NCBI RefSeq assembly: GCF_022008395.1
Contig: NZ_JAIRBB010000001.1
Location: 248,001-312,000, forward strand
DNA: 64,000 nucleotides
Source of the DNA: Aequorivita xiaoshiensis
GTDB taxonomy: Bacteria > Bacteroidota > Bacteroidia > Flavobacteriales > Flavobacteriaceae
Direction of reading: 5' to 3'
In this document: in pieces, positions 17,442-26,304 of the stretch
Position numbering within the stretch: the stretch's first letter is position 1
Layout of the letters: each line of letters opens with the position of its first letter
Position numbers and translations under genes: made by a program
Notes under the pieces: model-generated
Databases searched by the model: none
The model's input: the letters and a program-made list of their open reading frames with translations, nothing else
What the model was told of the DNA's origin: nothing

Positions 17442-18695
17442 ATGGAGTTAAAGCGAGTTGTAGTAACAGGATTGGGTGCACTTACCCCTATTGGTAACAA
17501 TATTCAAGAGTATTGGGATGCCCTTGTGGCTGGTAAAAGCGGCTGCGCCCCTATTACATATTTTGACCCCGAAAAGTTCAAAACAAAATTCGCTTGCGAA
17601 CTGAAGAATTTCAACGCATTAGATCATTTTGACAGGAAAGAAGCCCGAAAACTCGATCGTTTTGCCCAATATGCACTTGTATCTTCTGATGAAGCTATAA
17701 ATGACGCTGGATTAAACCTCGATGAGGTTGATAAATTCCGCGTTGGTGTTATTTGGGGAGCAGGAATTGGAGGGTTAGAAACTTTTCAAAATGAAGTGAT
17801 AAACTTTGCAGAAGGGGATGGAACGCCGCGTTTCAACCCCTTCTTTATCCCAAAAATGATTGCGGATATTGCACCAGGAAACATTTCTATAAAACACGGC
17901 TTTATGGGGCCAAATTATACAACTGTTTCGGCATGTGCATCCTCTGCAAATGCATTAATTGATGCTCTAAACTATATTCGTTTAGGTCATTGTGATGTTA
18001 TTGTAACTGGTGGAAGTGAAGCAGCAGTAACAATGGCAGGAATGGGTGGATTTAATGCAATGCACGCATTATCAACCCGTAATGAAAGCCCAGAAACGGC
18101 TTCACGCCCTTTCGATGCTACCCGCGACGGATTTGTTTTAGGAGAAGGTGCAGGAGCACTTATCTTAGAAGAGTACGAACACGCTAAAAAGCGTGGCGCA
18201 AAAATTTACGCCGAAGTTGTAGGTGGTGGTATGAGCAGCGATGCTTATCATATGACCGCTCCACATCCAGACGGTATTGGGGTAGAACGAGTAATGTTAA
18301 ATACGTTACGCGACGCTAATATGAGCACGAATGACGTAGATACAATAAACACTCACGGTACATCTACTCCCCTAGGAGACGTAGCAGAGTTGAAAGCAAT
18401 TGCGAATGTTTTTGGTGAACATGCCAAAGACATCAATATTAATTCAACTAAGTCTATGACCGGACACCTATTAGGTGCTGCCGGAGCCATTGAGGCTATT
18501 GCCTCTATCCTGGCTATGGAACATGGAATTGTTCCACCTACTATAAACCATACTACAGTAGATGAAAATATAGATCCTTCTTTAAATTTGACTTTAAATA
18601 ACGCTCAAAAGCGCGAGATTAACGTGGCTATGAGTAATACTTTTGGTTTTGGGGGGCACAACGCTTGTGTGCTCTTTAAAAAAATCGATGCCTAA
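17442..18695 (+). CDS. fabF: beta-ketoacyl-ACP synthase II
   Basis: Condenses malonyl-ACP with acyl-ACP in fatty acid elongation. It is 417 residues, the family norm. The nucleophile Cys is in TVSACASSANAL (about residues 161-172). The first catalytic His is in NTHGTSTPLGD and the second in SMTGHLLGAAGAIEA; the C-terminal NTFGFGGHNA is typical. It sits between acpP and rnc, and its TAA is directly followed by the rnc ATG. Confidence 0.98.
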   Translation: MELKRVVVTGLGALTPIGNNIQEYWDALVAGKSGCAPITYFDPEKFKTKFACELKNFNALDHFDRKEARKLDRFAQYALVSSDEAINDAGLNLDEVDKFRVGVIWGAGIGGLETFQNEVINFAEGDGTPRFNPFFIPKMIADIAPGNISIKHGFMGPNYTTVSACASSANALIDALNYIRLGHCDVIVTGGSEAAVTMAGMGGFNAMHALSTRNESPETASRPFDATRDGFVLGEGAGALILEEYEHAKKRGAKIYAEVVGGGMSSDAYHMTAPHPDGIGVERVMLNTLRDANMSTNDVDTINTHGTSTPLGDVAELKAIANVFGEHAKDININSTKSMTGHLLGAAGAIEAIASILAMEHGIVPPTINHTTVDENIDPSLNLTLNNAQKREINVAMSNTFGFGGHNACVLFKKIDA

Positions 18696-19439
18696 ATGGC
18701 TTCTTTTAAAAACATATTTTCTTCCCGTTCTGAAAAGAATGGGGAATTTTCTAATTCTCTAAAAAAAATACTTGGTTTTAAGCCAAAGGATATCTCTATT
18801 TATGAAACTGCCTTTACGCATCGTTCTACAAATGAAAAAAACGATGATGGACAACCGCAAAATTATGAACGTCTCGAATTTTTAGGAGATGCTATGCTGG
18901 GTTCAGTTATAGCAGCCCACCTTTTTAAAAAAGTTCCAGATGGCAACGAAGGATATCTTACAAAAATGAGAAGTAAAGTGGTTAGTCGTGAACATCTAAA
19001 CGAACTAGGCCGTGATTTACAACTAATAAAATTCTTAAAAACTACAATTCCAACTCAACAATTTAGCGGAAATATCTACGGAAATGTATTTGAAGCATTA
19101 GTTGGCGCTATCTACTTGGATAGAGGTTTTAAGTATTGTGAGAAATTTATTCAAAAAAGAGTTATCAAACCTTACGTAGATATCAAAAAGCTAGAAGGAA
19201 AGGTAATTAGCTATAAAAGTCTTTTTATTGAATGGTGTCAGAAGAATAAAAAGCAGTTCAATTTTGAAATTTATGAAGACAATGGCAAAGATCAATTAAA
19301 ACATTTTGCCGTCCGATTAAAACTTGATAATGAAGTGATTACAAAAGCTAGAGCCACTTCTAAGAAAAAAGCAGAGGAAGGCGCAGCCAAAAGAGCTTTC
19401 TATAAGCTTAAGATAAAAGTTGACAGCGAAAAGCATTAA
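18696..19439 (+). CDS. rnc: ribonuclease III
   Basis: Endonuclease that cuts double-stranded RNA in rRNA maturation and mRNA decay. It is 247 residues: the nuclease domain has signature ERLEFLGDAMLGSVIAAHLF (about residues 60-79) and a later GNVFEALVGAIYLD carrying the second metal-binding Glu. A C-terminal double-stranded RNA-binding domain (about 170-243) ends in the KKAEEGAAKRAFYKL helix. Its ATG abuts the fabF stop, so it is translationally coupled. Confidence 0.97.
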   Translation: MASFKNIFSSRSEKNGEFSNSLKKILGFKPKDISIYETAFTHRSTNEKNDDGQPQNYERLEFLGDAMLGSVIAAHLFKKVPDGNEGYLTKMRSKVVSREHLNELGRDLQLIKFLKTTIPTQQFSGNIYGNVFEALVGAIYLDRGFKYCEKFIQKRVIKPYVDIKKLEGKVISYKSLFIEWCQKNKKQFNFEIYEDNGKDQLKHFAVRLKLDNEVITKARATSKKKAEEGAAKRAFYKLKIKVDSEKH

Positions 19440-19682
19440 ACTTTTCGACGACTTCCTGTTTAAAATACTTTCTACTACTTATTAGGATCTTCCTATTTAT
19501 ACACTTTTCGAATTTTTCTATAATTTGTTTTTAGACATTAAAAACTAATACATAATTTAATACTTCGCTGTACAAATAATAACATTGTATTTAAATAAAA
19601 CAAGGTGTAACTTGCTTATTTTTGTACTTTAATAATCTATTTCTTTAGCAATACTCACTGCTAAACCAAAAATTCATAAAAA
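19440..19682 (+). other. intergenic spacer before the IPExxxVDY-pyk unit
   Basis: The 243 bp between rnc and the next gene are AT-rich and hold no ORF. The octamer TATTTTTG at 19617-19624 fits the -7 consensus, 59 bp before the next ATG, and probably marks the promoter of the IPExxxVDY-pyk pair. No strong terminator hairpin was seen after rnc. Confidence 0.4.
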
Positions 19683-20174
19683 ATGGCTACACACAAACTT
19701 TTATATGATGATGAAATGGAAGACCCTTTCTCATTAGTGGCCATACATTGCAGTGAAGAAGATTATAAACTAGCCTATTTGCTAAACCAATTTTTAAACA
19801 CTAAGTTTAAAAGAAATAAAAAAGACTTAGATTTTTCATCGGATGGAAAAATAATCTTGTTTCCACTGTATGTTTATGAAGACTTAAAAGATTATAATAC
19901 CTTTTATTTAGTAGCAAATAAGTGCAAAATGATGGAGGCGAGTTTACAAAGTTCTGGAGGCTTATTTTCTGAGTCAGTTTCAGAAAAAGCAACAACTCAT
20001 TACTTATTACCAGAAATGAAAAATGTGGATTATTTTTTAAAAATTCAAACCGATTATGGAAATTTTTCTATTGAGTCTTTGATTTCAGAAATCAATAAAA
20101 TAAAACAAATTATTTCGGCATATTTTGTAGAAACCGAAAAAATAAAATCTAAGAACAATTTAATTTTTGATTAA
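19683..20174 (+). CDS. IPExxxVDY family protein
   Basis: Small soluble protein, 163 residues, of a Bacteroidota family named after its motif, seen here as LPEMKNVDYFLKI (about residues 110-122). It has no signal peptide or membrane segment. Its stop codon is directly followed by the ATG of pyruvate kinase, so the two are translationally coupled. The biochemical role is unknown; the coupling suggests a link to pyruvate kinase or central metabolism. Confidence 0.85.
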   Translation: MATHKLLYDDEMEDPFSLVAIHCSEEDYKLAYLLNQFLNTKFKRNKKDLDFSSDGKIILFPLYVYEDLKDYNTFYLVANKCKMMEASLQSSGGLFSESVSEKATTHYLLPEMKNVDYFLKIQTDYGNFSIESLISEINKIKQIISAYFVETEKIKSKNNLIFD

Positions 20175-21602
20175 ATGTCAAACCAAAAGAGAACTAAAAT
20201 AGTTGCAACACTTGGTCCTGCAACAAATAGTGAAGAGACCATAAAAAGTATGATATTGGAGGGTGTGGATGTTTTTAGAATAAACTTCTCGCACGCAGAT
20301 TACGATACCGTTAAGTCGAATATTGCAACAATTCGTAAACTTTCGGACGAATTAAGTCTCCATGTTGCCATTTTAGGTGACCTTCAAGGCCCTAAACTTC
20401 GTGTAGGTGTAATGAAAGAAGAGGTTGTCCTACAACCAGGAGATGAACTTAGTTTTTGTACTGGTGAAGAATTTGAAGGCACAAAGGAGAAAGTCTATAT
20501 GAATTACGACAATTTTCCTAAGGATGTCCAAGTTGGAGAACGAGTACTACTTGACGATGGAAAACTTATTTTTGAAGTTTTAAAAACTAATAAAAAAAAC
20601 GAAGTAAGGGTAAAGGTAGTGCAAGGTGGTCCCTTACGCTCTAAAAAGGGGGTGAATCTACCAAACACTAAACTCTCACTTCCTGCACTTACACCAAAAG
20701 ACAAAACTGATGCTGTATTTGCAATAGAGCAAGAAGTAGACTGGATTGCCCTTTCTTTTGTACGTAATGCCGATGATTTAAAAGAACTTCAAGCCCTTAT
20801 TGAAGCTCATTGCGATTATAAAATTCCAATTATCGCAAAAATTGAAAAGCCTGAAGCTGTTAAAAATATTGACCGAATTGTGGCTTATTGCGACGGTTTA
20901 ATGGTTGCTCGCGGGGATTTAGGAGTAGAAGTTCCAGCTGAAGAAGTTCCGCTAATTCAAAAAGAATTGGTTTTAACTGCTAAGCGCGCACGAATTCCTG
21001 TTATTATCGCAACCCAAATGATGGAAACAATGATAACATCGTTAACACCCACACGTGCAGAAGTTAACGATGTTGCCAATTCTGTAATGGACGGTGCTGA
21101 TGCGGTAATGCTATCTGGGGAGACTTCGGTAGGTAATTATCCCGTTGCAGTTATTAAAACAATGGCTAAAATTTTAAAGAGCGTAGAAAATTCCGATTTA
21201 ATACGCGTACCACAAAATCCGCCACAAGTAAAAACTAACCGCTACATTACAAAATCTATTTGTTACCACGCAGCATTGATGGCAAACGAAATTGAAGCTA
21301 AAGCAATTTGTACACTTACAAATAGTGGGTACACGGCTTTTCAAATTTCAGCTTGGCGTCCCTCAGCGTTTATCTTAGCCTTTACTAGCAATAAACGTAT
21401 TCTTGCTCGACTAAATCTTTTATGGGGCGTAAAAGCGTTCTATTACGATAAATATGTGAGTACCGATGAAACCGTGGAAGATGTAAACAGAATTGCTTCG
21501 GAAAAAGGATTTGTATCCAAAAAAGACTATTTAATTAACCTTGCGGCAATGCCTATTGTGGATAAAGGAATGGTAAATACATTGCGAATTTCGCAGGTAT
21601 AA
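20175..21602 (+). CDS. pyk: pyruvate kinase
   Basis: Converts phosphoenolpyruvate and ADP to pyruvate and ATP, the last step of glycolysis. It is 475 residues. The N-terminal KRTKIVATLGPATNSEE, the B domain (about 70-170) and the catalytic Lys in IPIIAKIEKPEAVKNID are visible. Metal ligands Glu and Asp lie in GLMVARGDLGVEVP, and ATQMMETMITSLTPTRAE follows. The C-terminal regulatory domain is of normal length. A terminator hairpin follows the stop. Confidence 0.98.
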   Translation: MSNQKRTKIVATLGPATNSEETIKSMILEGVDVFRINFSHADYDTVKSNIATIRKLSDELSLHVAILGDLQGPKLRVGVMKEEVVLQPGDELSFCTGEEFEGTKEKVYMNYDNFPKDVQVGERVLLDDGKLIFEVLKTNKKNEVRVKVVQGGPLRSKKGVNLPNTKLSLPALTPKDKTDAVFAIEQEVDWIALSFVRNADDLKELQALIEAHCDYKIPIIAKIEKPEAVKNIDRIVAYCDGLMVARGDLGVEVPAEEVPLIQKELVLTAKRARIPVIIATQMMETMITSLTPTRAEVNDVANSVMDGADAVMLSGETSVGNYPVAVIKTMAKILKSVENSDLIRVPQNPPQVKTNRYITKSICYHAALMANEIEAKAICTLTNSGYTAFQISAWRPSAFILAFTSNKRILARLNLLWGVKAFYYDKYVSTDETVEDVNRIASEKGFVSKKDYLINLAAMPIVDKGMVNTLRISQV

Positions 21603-21618
21603 GGTTTATGATAACCGA

Positions 21619-21650
21619 CAAAAAATGGTCTTCACGGACCATTTTTTGTT
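21619..21650. terminator. bidirectional terminator after pyk
   Basis: A 13-bp stem (ACAAAAAATGGTC and its complement) with a 6-base loop lies between the convergent pyk and SH3 lipoprotein genes. T-runs inside the stem serve either direction. Confidence 0.75.
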
Positions 21651-21664
21651 TATCTATTCATTTA

Positions 21665-22426
21665 TTAATCGACAACTTCGATCTTTTCAATTTTCATTCC
21701 ATTTGCTTCTTCAGTAATAGTTACCGTATACCCAAAACCAGTAGTTTTGTAGTTATACACTATTTTTTTTAGCTCATTTTCTTCACGCGAAATCACTAAT
21801 TCGCTTATAATATCGGTTTTCTTTCTATTGTTGTTGTGTTGCGTTTCACTATTAGCACCCTTAGGATTTGGAAAGGCAAATACCCTTGGGATATTGAAAA
21901 GTTGCTGTGCATTAAAAAACCCTTCGTGCCACTTATTTGTAGGTAAAAGTACAGTCTCCGTATTTGTGGGCTTGCTTGCCGTTCCACCCGTAGTTTCAGA
22001 ATAAGCCACTTTTGGGAAATCTTTTTTAAGTTCTTCGGCATAATTTTTCGCAACTGCATTTTCTCCAGGAGGATAAAACTTAGACATAAAGCCATTAAAA
22101 GCATATCCTTTTTTGTTGTTAAATTCAACCTCATCCATTGCACCATCTATCCCACCAACACTCATGGTTGTTTTCCCTTCGGCTTTTACAATTTTCACTT
22201 TTGTACCCAAAGGCATAACAGCCAATTTTGAACTTTGCAAATTTGGAAATTCACGCAGCGTCAACCCACTTACAGCAGTAACATACATATAATTTGGAGT
22301 GGTTTTTACCGGAATAGAATCGGTTAGGACAGTTTGGGTTTCTTCGTTGTTTTTGACATCACTTTTACAAGAAAATAATAATGCGAAACCTAAAAATGCG
22401 AAAATAGAGATAGCTACAGTCTTCAT
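21665..22426 (-). CDS. SH3 domain lipoprotein
   Basis: Exported lipoprotein of 253 residues. The signal peptide ends in LLFSC, with Cys20 as the likely acylated residue. A bacterial SH3 domain follows (about residues 46-115, YVTAVSGLTLREFPNLQSSKLAVMPLGTKVKIV). The remaining C-terminal half is beta-rich and not recognised. SH3 domains of this type often bind cell wall peptides. No operon partner: it is convergent with pyk and followed upstream by dinB with about 50 bp between. Confidence 0.8.
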   Translation of the reverse strand: MKTVAISIFAFLGFALLFSCKSDVKNNEETQTVLTDSIPVKTTPNYMYVTAVSGLTLREFPNLQSSKLAVMPLGTKVKIVKAEGKTTMSVGGIDGAMDEVEFNNKKGYAFNGFMSKFYPPGENAVAKNYAEELKKDFPKVAYSETTGGTASKPTNTETVLLPTNKWHEGFFNAQQLFNIPRVFAFPNPKGANSETQHNNNRKKTDIISELVISREENELKKIVYNYKTTGFGYTVTITEEANGMKIEKIEVVD

Positions 22427-22474
22427 AATTTGGAGTTTTTAATTAGTATAAAGGTAAGTAGCTTTTTTACATAC

Positions 22475-23578
22475 TTAAAATTCTAGTTTTAATTGCACAT
22501 CAATCGATTCGTTTGAGACCGACTTTTTAATGGATATCTCATTGTTTAGGTTCGAAATTGAAATTCCCAACAATCGTACCGACTCTTTCATTTTTTCTTG
22601 AAATAACAATTCTTTAACTACTTCTAAAATTAATTCTTTAGACGATATAAACAACAGAACTGTTTTACTGCGAGTTTGTAATGTGAAATCGCTAAACTTA
22701 ATTTTAAGGGTAATTGTTTTCCCAGCAAGTTTGCGTTTTAACATTCGCTCTTCCACCTCAGCTGCAATTTCTTCAAGGCGTTCCATCATAAAAATTTCTG
22801 ATGATATATTTTCTGAAAATGTATGCTCGGCCGCTAATGATTTTTGTTTTCGGGTAGGCTTTACCATGCTGTTGTGTATACCTCGAACAACATTGTAATA
22901 ATGTTTTCCGCTTTTTCCGAAGTGATGATTTAAATACTCCAAAGATTGATTTTTTAAATCCATACCGGTAAAAATCCCTAAACGATACATTTTCTCTTTT
23001 GTCACCTTCCCAACACCATAAAACTTTTTAACATCTAGCGTTTCTAAAAAAGGAATAACCTCTTCTGGACTTATTGTTTTCTGCCCATTTGGTTTGTTGA
23101 TATCACTTGCTATTTTAGCTACAAACTTATTAACTGAGATTCCTGCAGAGGCATTTAACCCGGTCTTATCCTTAATTTTTTGACGAATTTCAGTCGCTAT
23201 CATTGTAGCACTCGGGTTTCCTATTTTGTTTTCAGTAACATCAAGATATGCTTCATCTAAGGAAAGTGGTTCTACCAAATCGGTATACTCAAAAAATATT
23301 TTTCTAATTTGTTTTGAAACTTCTTTATAGCGATCGAAATTAGTGGTTACAAAAATGAGTTCCGGACATAATTTTTTTGCCGCCACACTACTCATTGCAC
23401 TCCTAACTCCAAATTTTCGAGCTTCATAACTTGCTGCACTTACTACTCCTCGTTCCGAACTTCCTCCAACAGCAATTGCCTTGCCTCGCAACTCTGGATT
23501 ATCCAATTGCTCTACAGATGCGTAAAATGCATCCATATCGATGTGAATTATTTTACGAACAATTAAAGACTCTTGCAT
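22475..23578 (-). CDS. dinB: DNA polymerase IV
   Basis: Y-family translesion polymerase. It is 367 residues with catalytic acidic residues in IHIDMDAFYASVEQ (Asp14) and PLSLDEAYLDVT (about 104-105). The helix-hairpin-helix region FYGVGKVTKEKMYRLG and the little-finger domain (about 245-350) follow. The C-terminus VQLKLEF resembles the QLxLF sliding-clamp binding peptide. The gene is divergent from the NAD(P)-binding protein gene, with 57 bp between starts. No LexA-type operator was identified. Confidence 0.95.
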   Translation of the reverse strand: MQESLIVRKIIHIDMDAFYASVEQLDNPELRGKAIAVGGSSERGVVSAASYEARKFGVRSAMSSVAAKKLCPELIFVTTNFDRYKEVSKQIRKIFFEYTDLVEPLSLDEAYLDVTENKIGNPSATMIATEIRQKIKDKTGLNASAGISVNKFVAKIASDINKPNGQKTISPEEVIPFLETLDVKKFYGVGKVTKEKMYRLGIFTGMDLKNQSLEYLNHHFGKSGKHYYNVVRGIHNSMVKPTRKQKSLAAEHTFSENISSEIFMMERLEEIAAEVEERMLKRKLAGKTITLKIKFSDFTLQTRSKTVLLFISSKELILEVVKELLFQEKMKESVRLLGISISNLNNEISIKKSVSNESIDVQLKLEF

Positions 23579-23635
23579 AATGTAAATTTACTACCAACTA
23601 ACAAGGTATTCAAAACTTGTAGGTATATTTATAGA

Positions 23636-24277
23636 ATGAAAAAAACGGCTATTATTTTAGGAGCAACAGGGCTCACTGGAAGTATTTTACTAGAAAAACT
23701 TCTGAGGGACGATACATATGATAAAATTAAATTATTCTCTCGTAGTTCCGTGGGAATAAGTTCACCTAAAATCGAAGAGTATATTATAAATATGTTTCAG
23801 TTAGAAAATCATGCTGAAACCTTTAAAGCCGATGTTGTATTCTGTTGTATTGGAACCACAAAATCTAAAACGCCTAATAAAGATGTTTATAAAAAAATAG
23901 ACTATGGGATTCCTGTTGCTGCTGCAAAACTTGCAAAACAAAACGAGATTAAAACGTTTATTGTTATTTCAGCATTAGGTGCCTCAGAAAGTAGTAGTGT
24001 TTTCTATAATAAGACTAAAGGAGAAATGCAACGTGATGTAATACTTCAGAAAATTGAAAACACATACATTTTACAACCTTCCTTAATTACTGGAAATAGA
24101 AATGAATTTCGGTTTGGAGAAAAGCTAGCAGAGGCTTTTATGAAGGTTTTTGGGTTTTTAATTCCTGCGAAATACAAAATGATAAAAGCCGAAACAATTG
24201 CTGAAGCCATGCGTATTTTATCAAAAGATGGTTATTCTGAAAAAATAATTACTTCTGAAAAAATAAAGAAATTGTAG
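23636..24277 (+). CDS. NAD(P)-binding Rossmann-fold protein (TIP30-like)
   Basis: About 213 residues beginning MKKTAIILGATGLTGSILLEKLL, the glycine-rich NAD(P)-binding turn of atypical SDR proteins. Further hallmarks are VVFCCIGTTKSKTPNKDVYKKIDYG and a YNKTKGEMQRDV segment with the active-site-like Tyr-x-x-x-Lys. It resembles HTATIP2/TIP30-like oxidoreductases of unknown substrate. The frame is open to 23573, but the ATG at 23636 gives a natural Met-Lys-Lys start and is chosen. Confidence 0.85.
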   Translation: MKKTAIILGATGLTGSILLEKLLRDDTYDKIKLFSRSSVGISSPKIEEYIINMFQLENHAETFKADVVFCCIGTTKSKTPNKDVYKKIDYGIPVAAAKLAKQNEIKTFIVISALGASESSSVFYNKTKGEMQRDVILQKIENTYILQPSLITGNRNEFRFGEKLAEAFMKVFGFLIPAKYKMIKAETIAEAMRILSKDGYSEKIITSEKIKKL

Positions 24278-24285
24278 GCTAAAAA

Positions 24286-24345
24286 TGTCTGTTCGGGTGA
24301 AGTTGAGGACTATTAAGAGGTTTCGACTGCGCTCCACCTGACAAC
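24286..24345. repeat. degenerate palindromic intergenic repeat
   Basis: An imperfect inverted repeat between two genes. The right arm contains GGTTTCGACTGCGCTCCACC (24319-24338) and then TGACAAC. The left arm (from 24286, TGTCTGTTCGGGTGAAGTTG) is a decayed complement. Right-arm sequences of this type, with GTTTCGACT..GCTC, are recognisable intergenic repeats of flavobacteria, similar in style to the elements near 35.1-35.6 kb. Confidence 0.55.
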
Positions 24346-24362
24346 GTAATATAGAAATAAAG

Positions 24363-24833
24363 ATGAGAGAAATAGAACGTAAATTCCTAATTACATCCGA
24401 AGCTTTTAAAAAAGAAGCTTATAAGCGCACTCGAATTGCACAAGGGTTTTTAAACACACACCCCGAACGTACTGTACGCATCCGATTAAAGGGAGATAAC
24501 GGGTATATTACTATAAAAGGTAAATCAAATAAATCAGGATTATCTCGCTTTGAATGGGAAAAGCAAATTTCTTTAAATGAAGCTAAAGAATTACTTCTAC
24601 TATGTGAAAGAGGTATAATTGAAAAAACTCGTTACGAAGTTTTAGTAGGGGATCACATTTTTGAAATCGATGAGTTTATGGGAGAAAATAAAGGGTTAAT
24701 TATGGCTGAAGTAGAACTTAATTCAGAAGGTGAAGTTTTTACCAAACCTGAATGGTTAGGACAAGAAGTTACAGGCGATATTCGATATTACAACTCACAA
24801 CTGAGTTTAAATCCTTTCAAAAACTGGAAATAA
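24363..24833 (+). CDS. CYTH domain protein
   Basis: Member of the CYTH/triphosphate tunnel metalloenzyme superfamily, 156 residues. The N-terminal EIERKFLI (residues 3-10) is the superfamily's ExExK signature. Basic residues (RIRLKGDNGYITIKGK) and acidic ones (IFEIDEFMGENKGLIMAEVEL) alternate along the strands of the tunnel. Family members hydrolyse inorganic triphosphate or act on adenylate substrates; this single-domain form is more likely a tripolyphosphatase. It is convergent with the efflux operon across a terminator. Confidence 0.9.
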   Translation: MREIERKFLITSEAFKKEAYKRTRIAQGFLNTHPERTVRIRLKGDNGYITIKGKSNKSGLSRFEWEKQISLNEAKELLLLCERGIIEKTRYEVLVGDHIFEIDEFMGENKGLIMAEVELNSEGEVFTKPEWLGQEVTGDIRYYNSQLSLNPFKNWK

Positions 24834-24836
24834 AAA

Positions 24837-24867
24837 AACTGCCCTAGCAATAAATACTAGGACAGTT
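24837..24867. terminator. bidirectional terminator between CYTH gene and efflux operon
   Basis: An 11-bp stem with one mismatch (AACTGCCCTAG and CTAGGACAGTT) and a 9-base loop. On the minus strand it is followed by a run of seven T, making it a good terminator for the RND operon. Confidence 0.7.
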
Positions 24868-24899
24868 AATCAACTAACCAACCAAATCAAAAAAAACTT

Positions 24900-26291
24900 T
24901 TATCTCCATCCACCACCAAGGGCTTCGTATAAATCTACAATGGCCTGTAAACGATTATTTTTTGCAGCTACTAAATCTAAACTCGAACCTAGTGCACGTT
25001 CTTGAGCGGTTAAAACCTCTAAGTAAGTGCCCATTCCATTATCTAATAATTCTTCTGAGTACTCAGTAGCTAAATTATAGGCTTCATTCTCACGTTCTTT
25101 AATCGAGATTTTTTCTGTTGCAGCCTCGATAGAATACATTGCATCAGAAACTTCCTTTCCAGCTGTAAGGAGTGCGTATTTAAAGTTTAACAAAGCTTGT
25201 TCTTGTCTTGCTTGTGAAACTTCGTATTGCGTCTTTATCTTACGCCCGTTAAAAATTGGCTGCGTTAATCCACCTACTACACTTGCAAATAATGAATTCA
25301 CATTAAAAAGTTTATCGAGATCCAAACTTTGGAAACCACCGTTAGCACTTAATGTAAGTGAAGGATAAAAACTACTTCTTGCAACATTTGTAAGTTCAAA
25401 AGCATTTACCAAACCATATTCCGCAGCTATAACATCTGGTCTATTACTTAGCAATTGTGAAGGAACTCCAGTTTTTAGTGGAATTTCTATACTTTGATTA
25501 TCTAAGGTACCTCTAGTGATTTGCTGAGGAGAACTTCCCAATAAAATAGATAAAGTATTTTCTACTAATCTACTTTGATTTTTGAGGTCTACCAATATAG
25601 CTTGAGCCGTATATAATTGAGCTTCCGTTTGTTTTACTCCTGCTTCATTACCAATACCTGCATCCTTAAGAGCAATAGTAGCTTCAACTCCTTCAGTTCG
25701 AGCACTAATTGTTTCTTCGGTTACTTTAATCTGTTCATCAATAGCTAAAAGTTGATAATATGTAGCTGCAATGTTTGCTACCAATCTGCTCTTTACTGCT
25801 TGGTGAGCCGCTACGGTTTGCAAATAAGTAGCATCAGAAGCACGCTTTGTACTTCTAATTTTTCCCCAAATATCTGCTTCCCATGAAAGTCCGCCAGATA
25901 CCTCAAATTGATCTACCGAAGAACTTTGACCAGGAATTCTACTTGATTCTGAAAGTTCCTGATGTACAACTCTAGCAGTACCATTTAATGTTGGGAAATA
26001 TCCTGCTTTACCTTGTTTTACATAAGCCTCTGCTATTGCAATTTGCTGCAATGCAATACGGATATCCATATTATTATTAAGCCCTTCTTCTATATAATCT
26101 TGAAGTATCGGATCTGTAAAAATCTCTTTCCAAGACACTGTTGCCATAGATAAACTATCCTGAGGCAAATTTTCAGTACGGAAATTATCAGATTCCACCA
26201 CTGTTTCAGGTCTGCTGTATTCTTTCGCTACAAAACAAGATTGAAGCGTTAAGAAAACCATTGCAATTGCAATTCCTTTTAAAAATTTCAT
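24900..26291 (-). CDS. outer membrane efflux lipoprotein (TolC/OprM family)
   Basis: Outer-membrane channel of a tripartite efflux pump. The chosen start MKFLKGIAIAMVFLTLQSC gives a lipoprotein signal with the acylated Cys at residue 19; the frame reaches back to 26333 inside the pump gene. Two outer-membrane efflux repeats with long coiled-coil helices follow (for example IQDYIEEGLNNNMDIRIALQ-type first helix and LLSNRPDVIAAEYGLVNA). The protein ends LYEALGGGW, a typical NodT/OprM C-terminus. It is the last gene of the efflux operon. Confidence 0.94.
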   Translation of the reverse strand: MKFLKGIAIAMVFLTLQSCFVAKEYSRPETVVESDNFRTENLPQDSLSMATVSWKEIFTDPILQDYIEEGLNNNMDIRIALQQIAIAEAYVKQGKAGYFPTLNGTARVVHQELSESSRIPGQSSSVDQFEVSGGLSWEADIWGKIRSTKRASDATYLQTVAAHQAVKSRLVANIAATYYQLLAIDEQIKVTEETISARTEGVEATIALKDAGIGNEAGVKQTEAQLYTAQAILVDLKNQSRLVENTLSILLGSSPQQITRGTLDNQSIEIPLKTGVPSQLLSNRPDVIAAEYGLVNAFELTNVARSSFYPSLTLSANGGFQSLDLDKLFNVNSLFASVVGGLTQPIFNGRKIKTQYEVSQARQEQALLNFKYALLTAGKEVSDAMYSIEAATEKISIKERENEAYNLATEYSEELLDNGMGTYLEVLTAQERALGSSLDLVAAKNNRLQAIVDLYEALGGGWR

Positions 26292-26304
26292 AGTACGATT
26301 TCTT

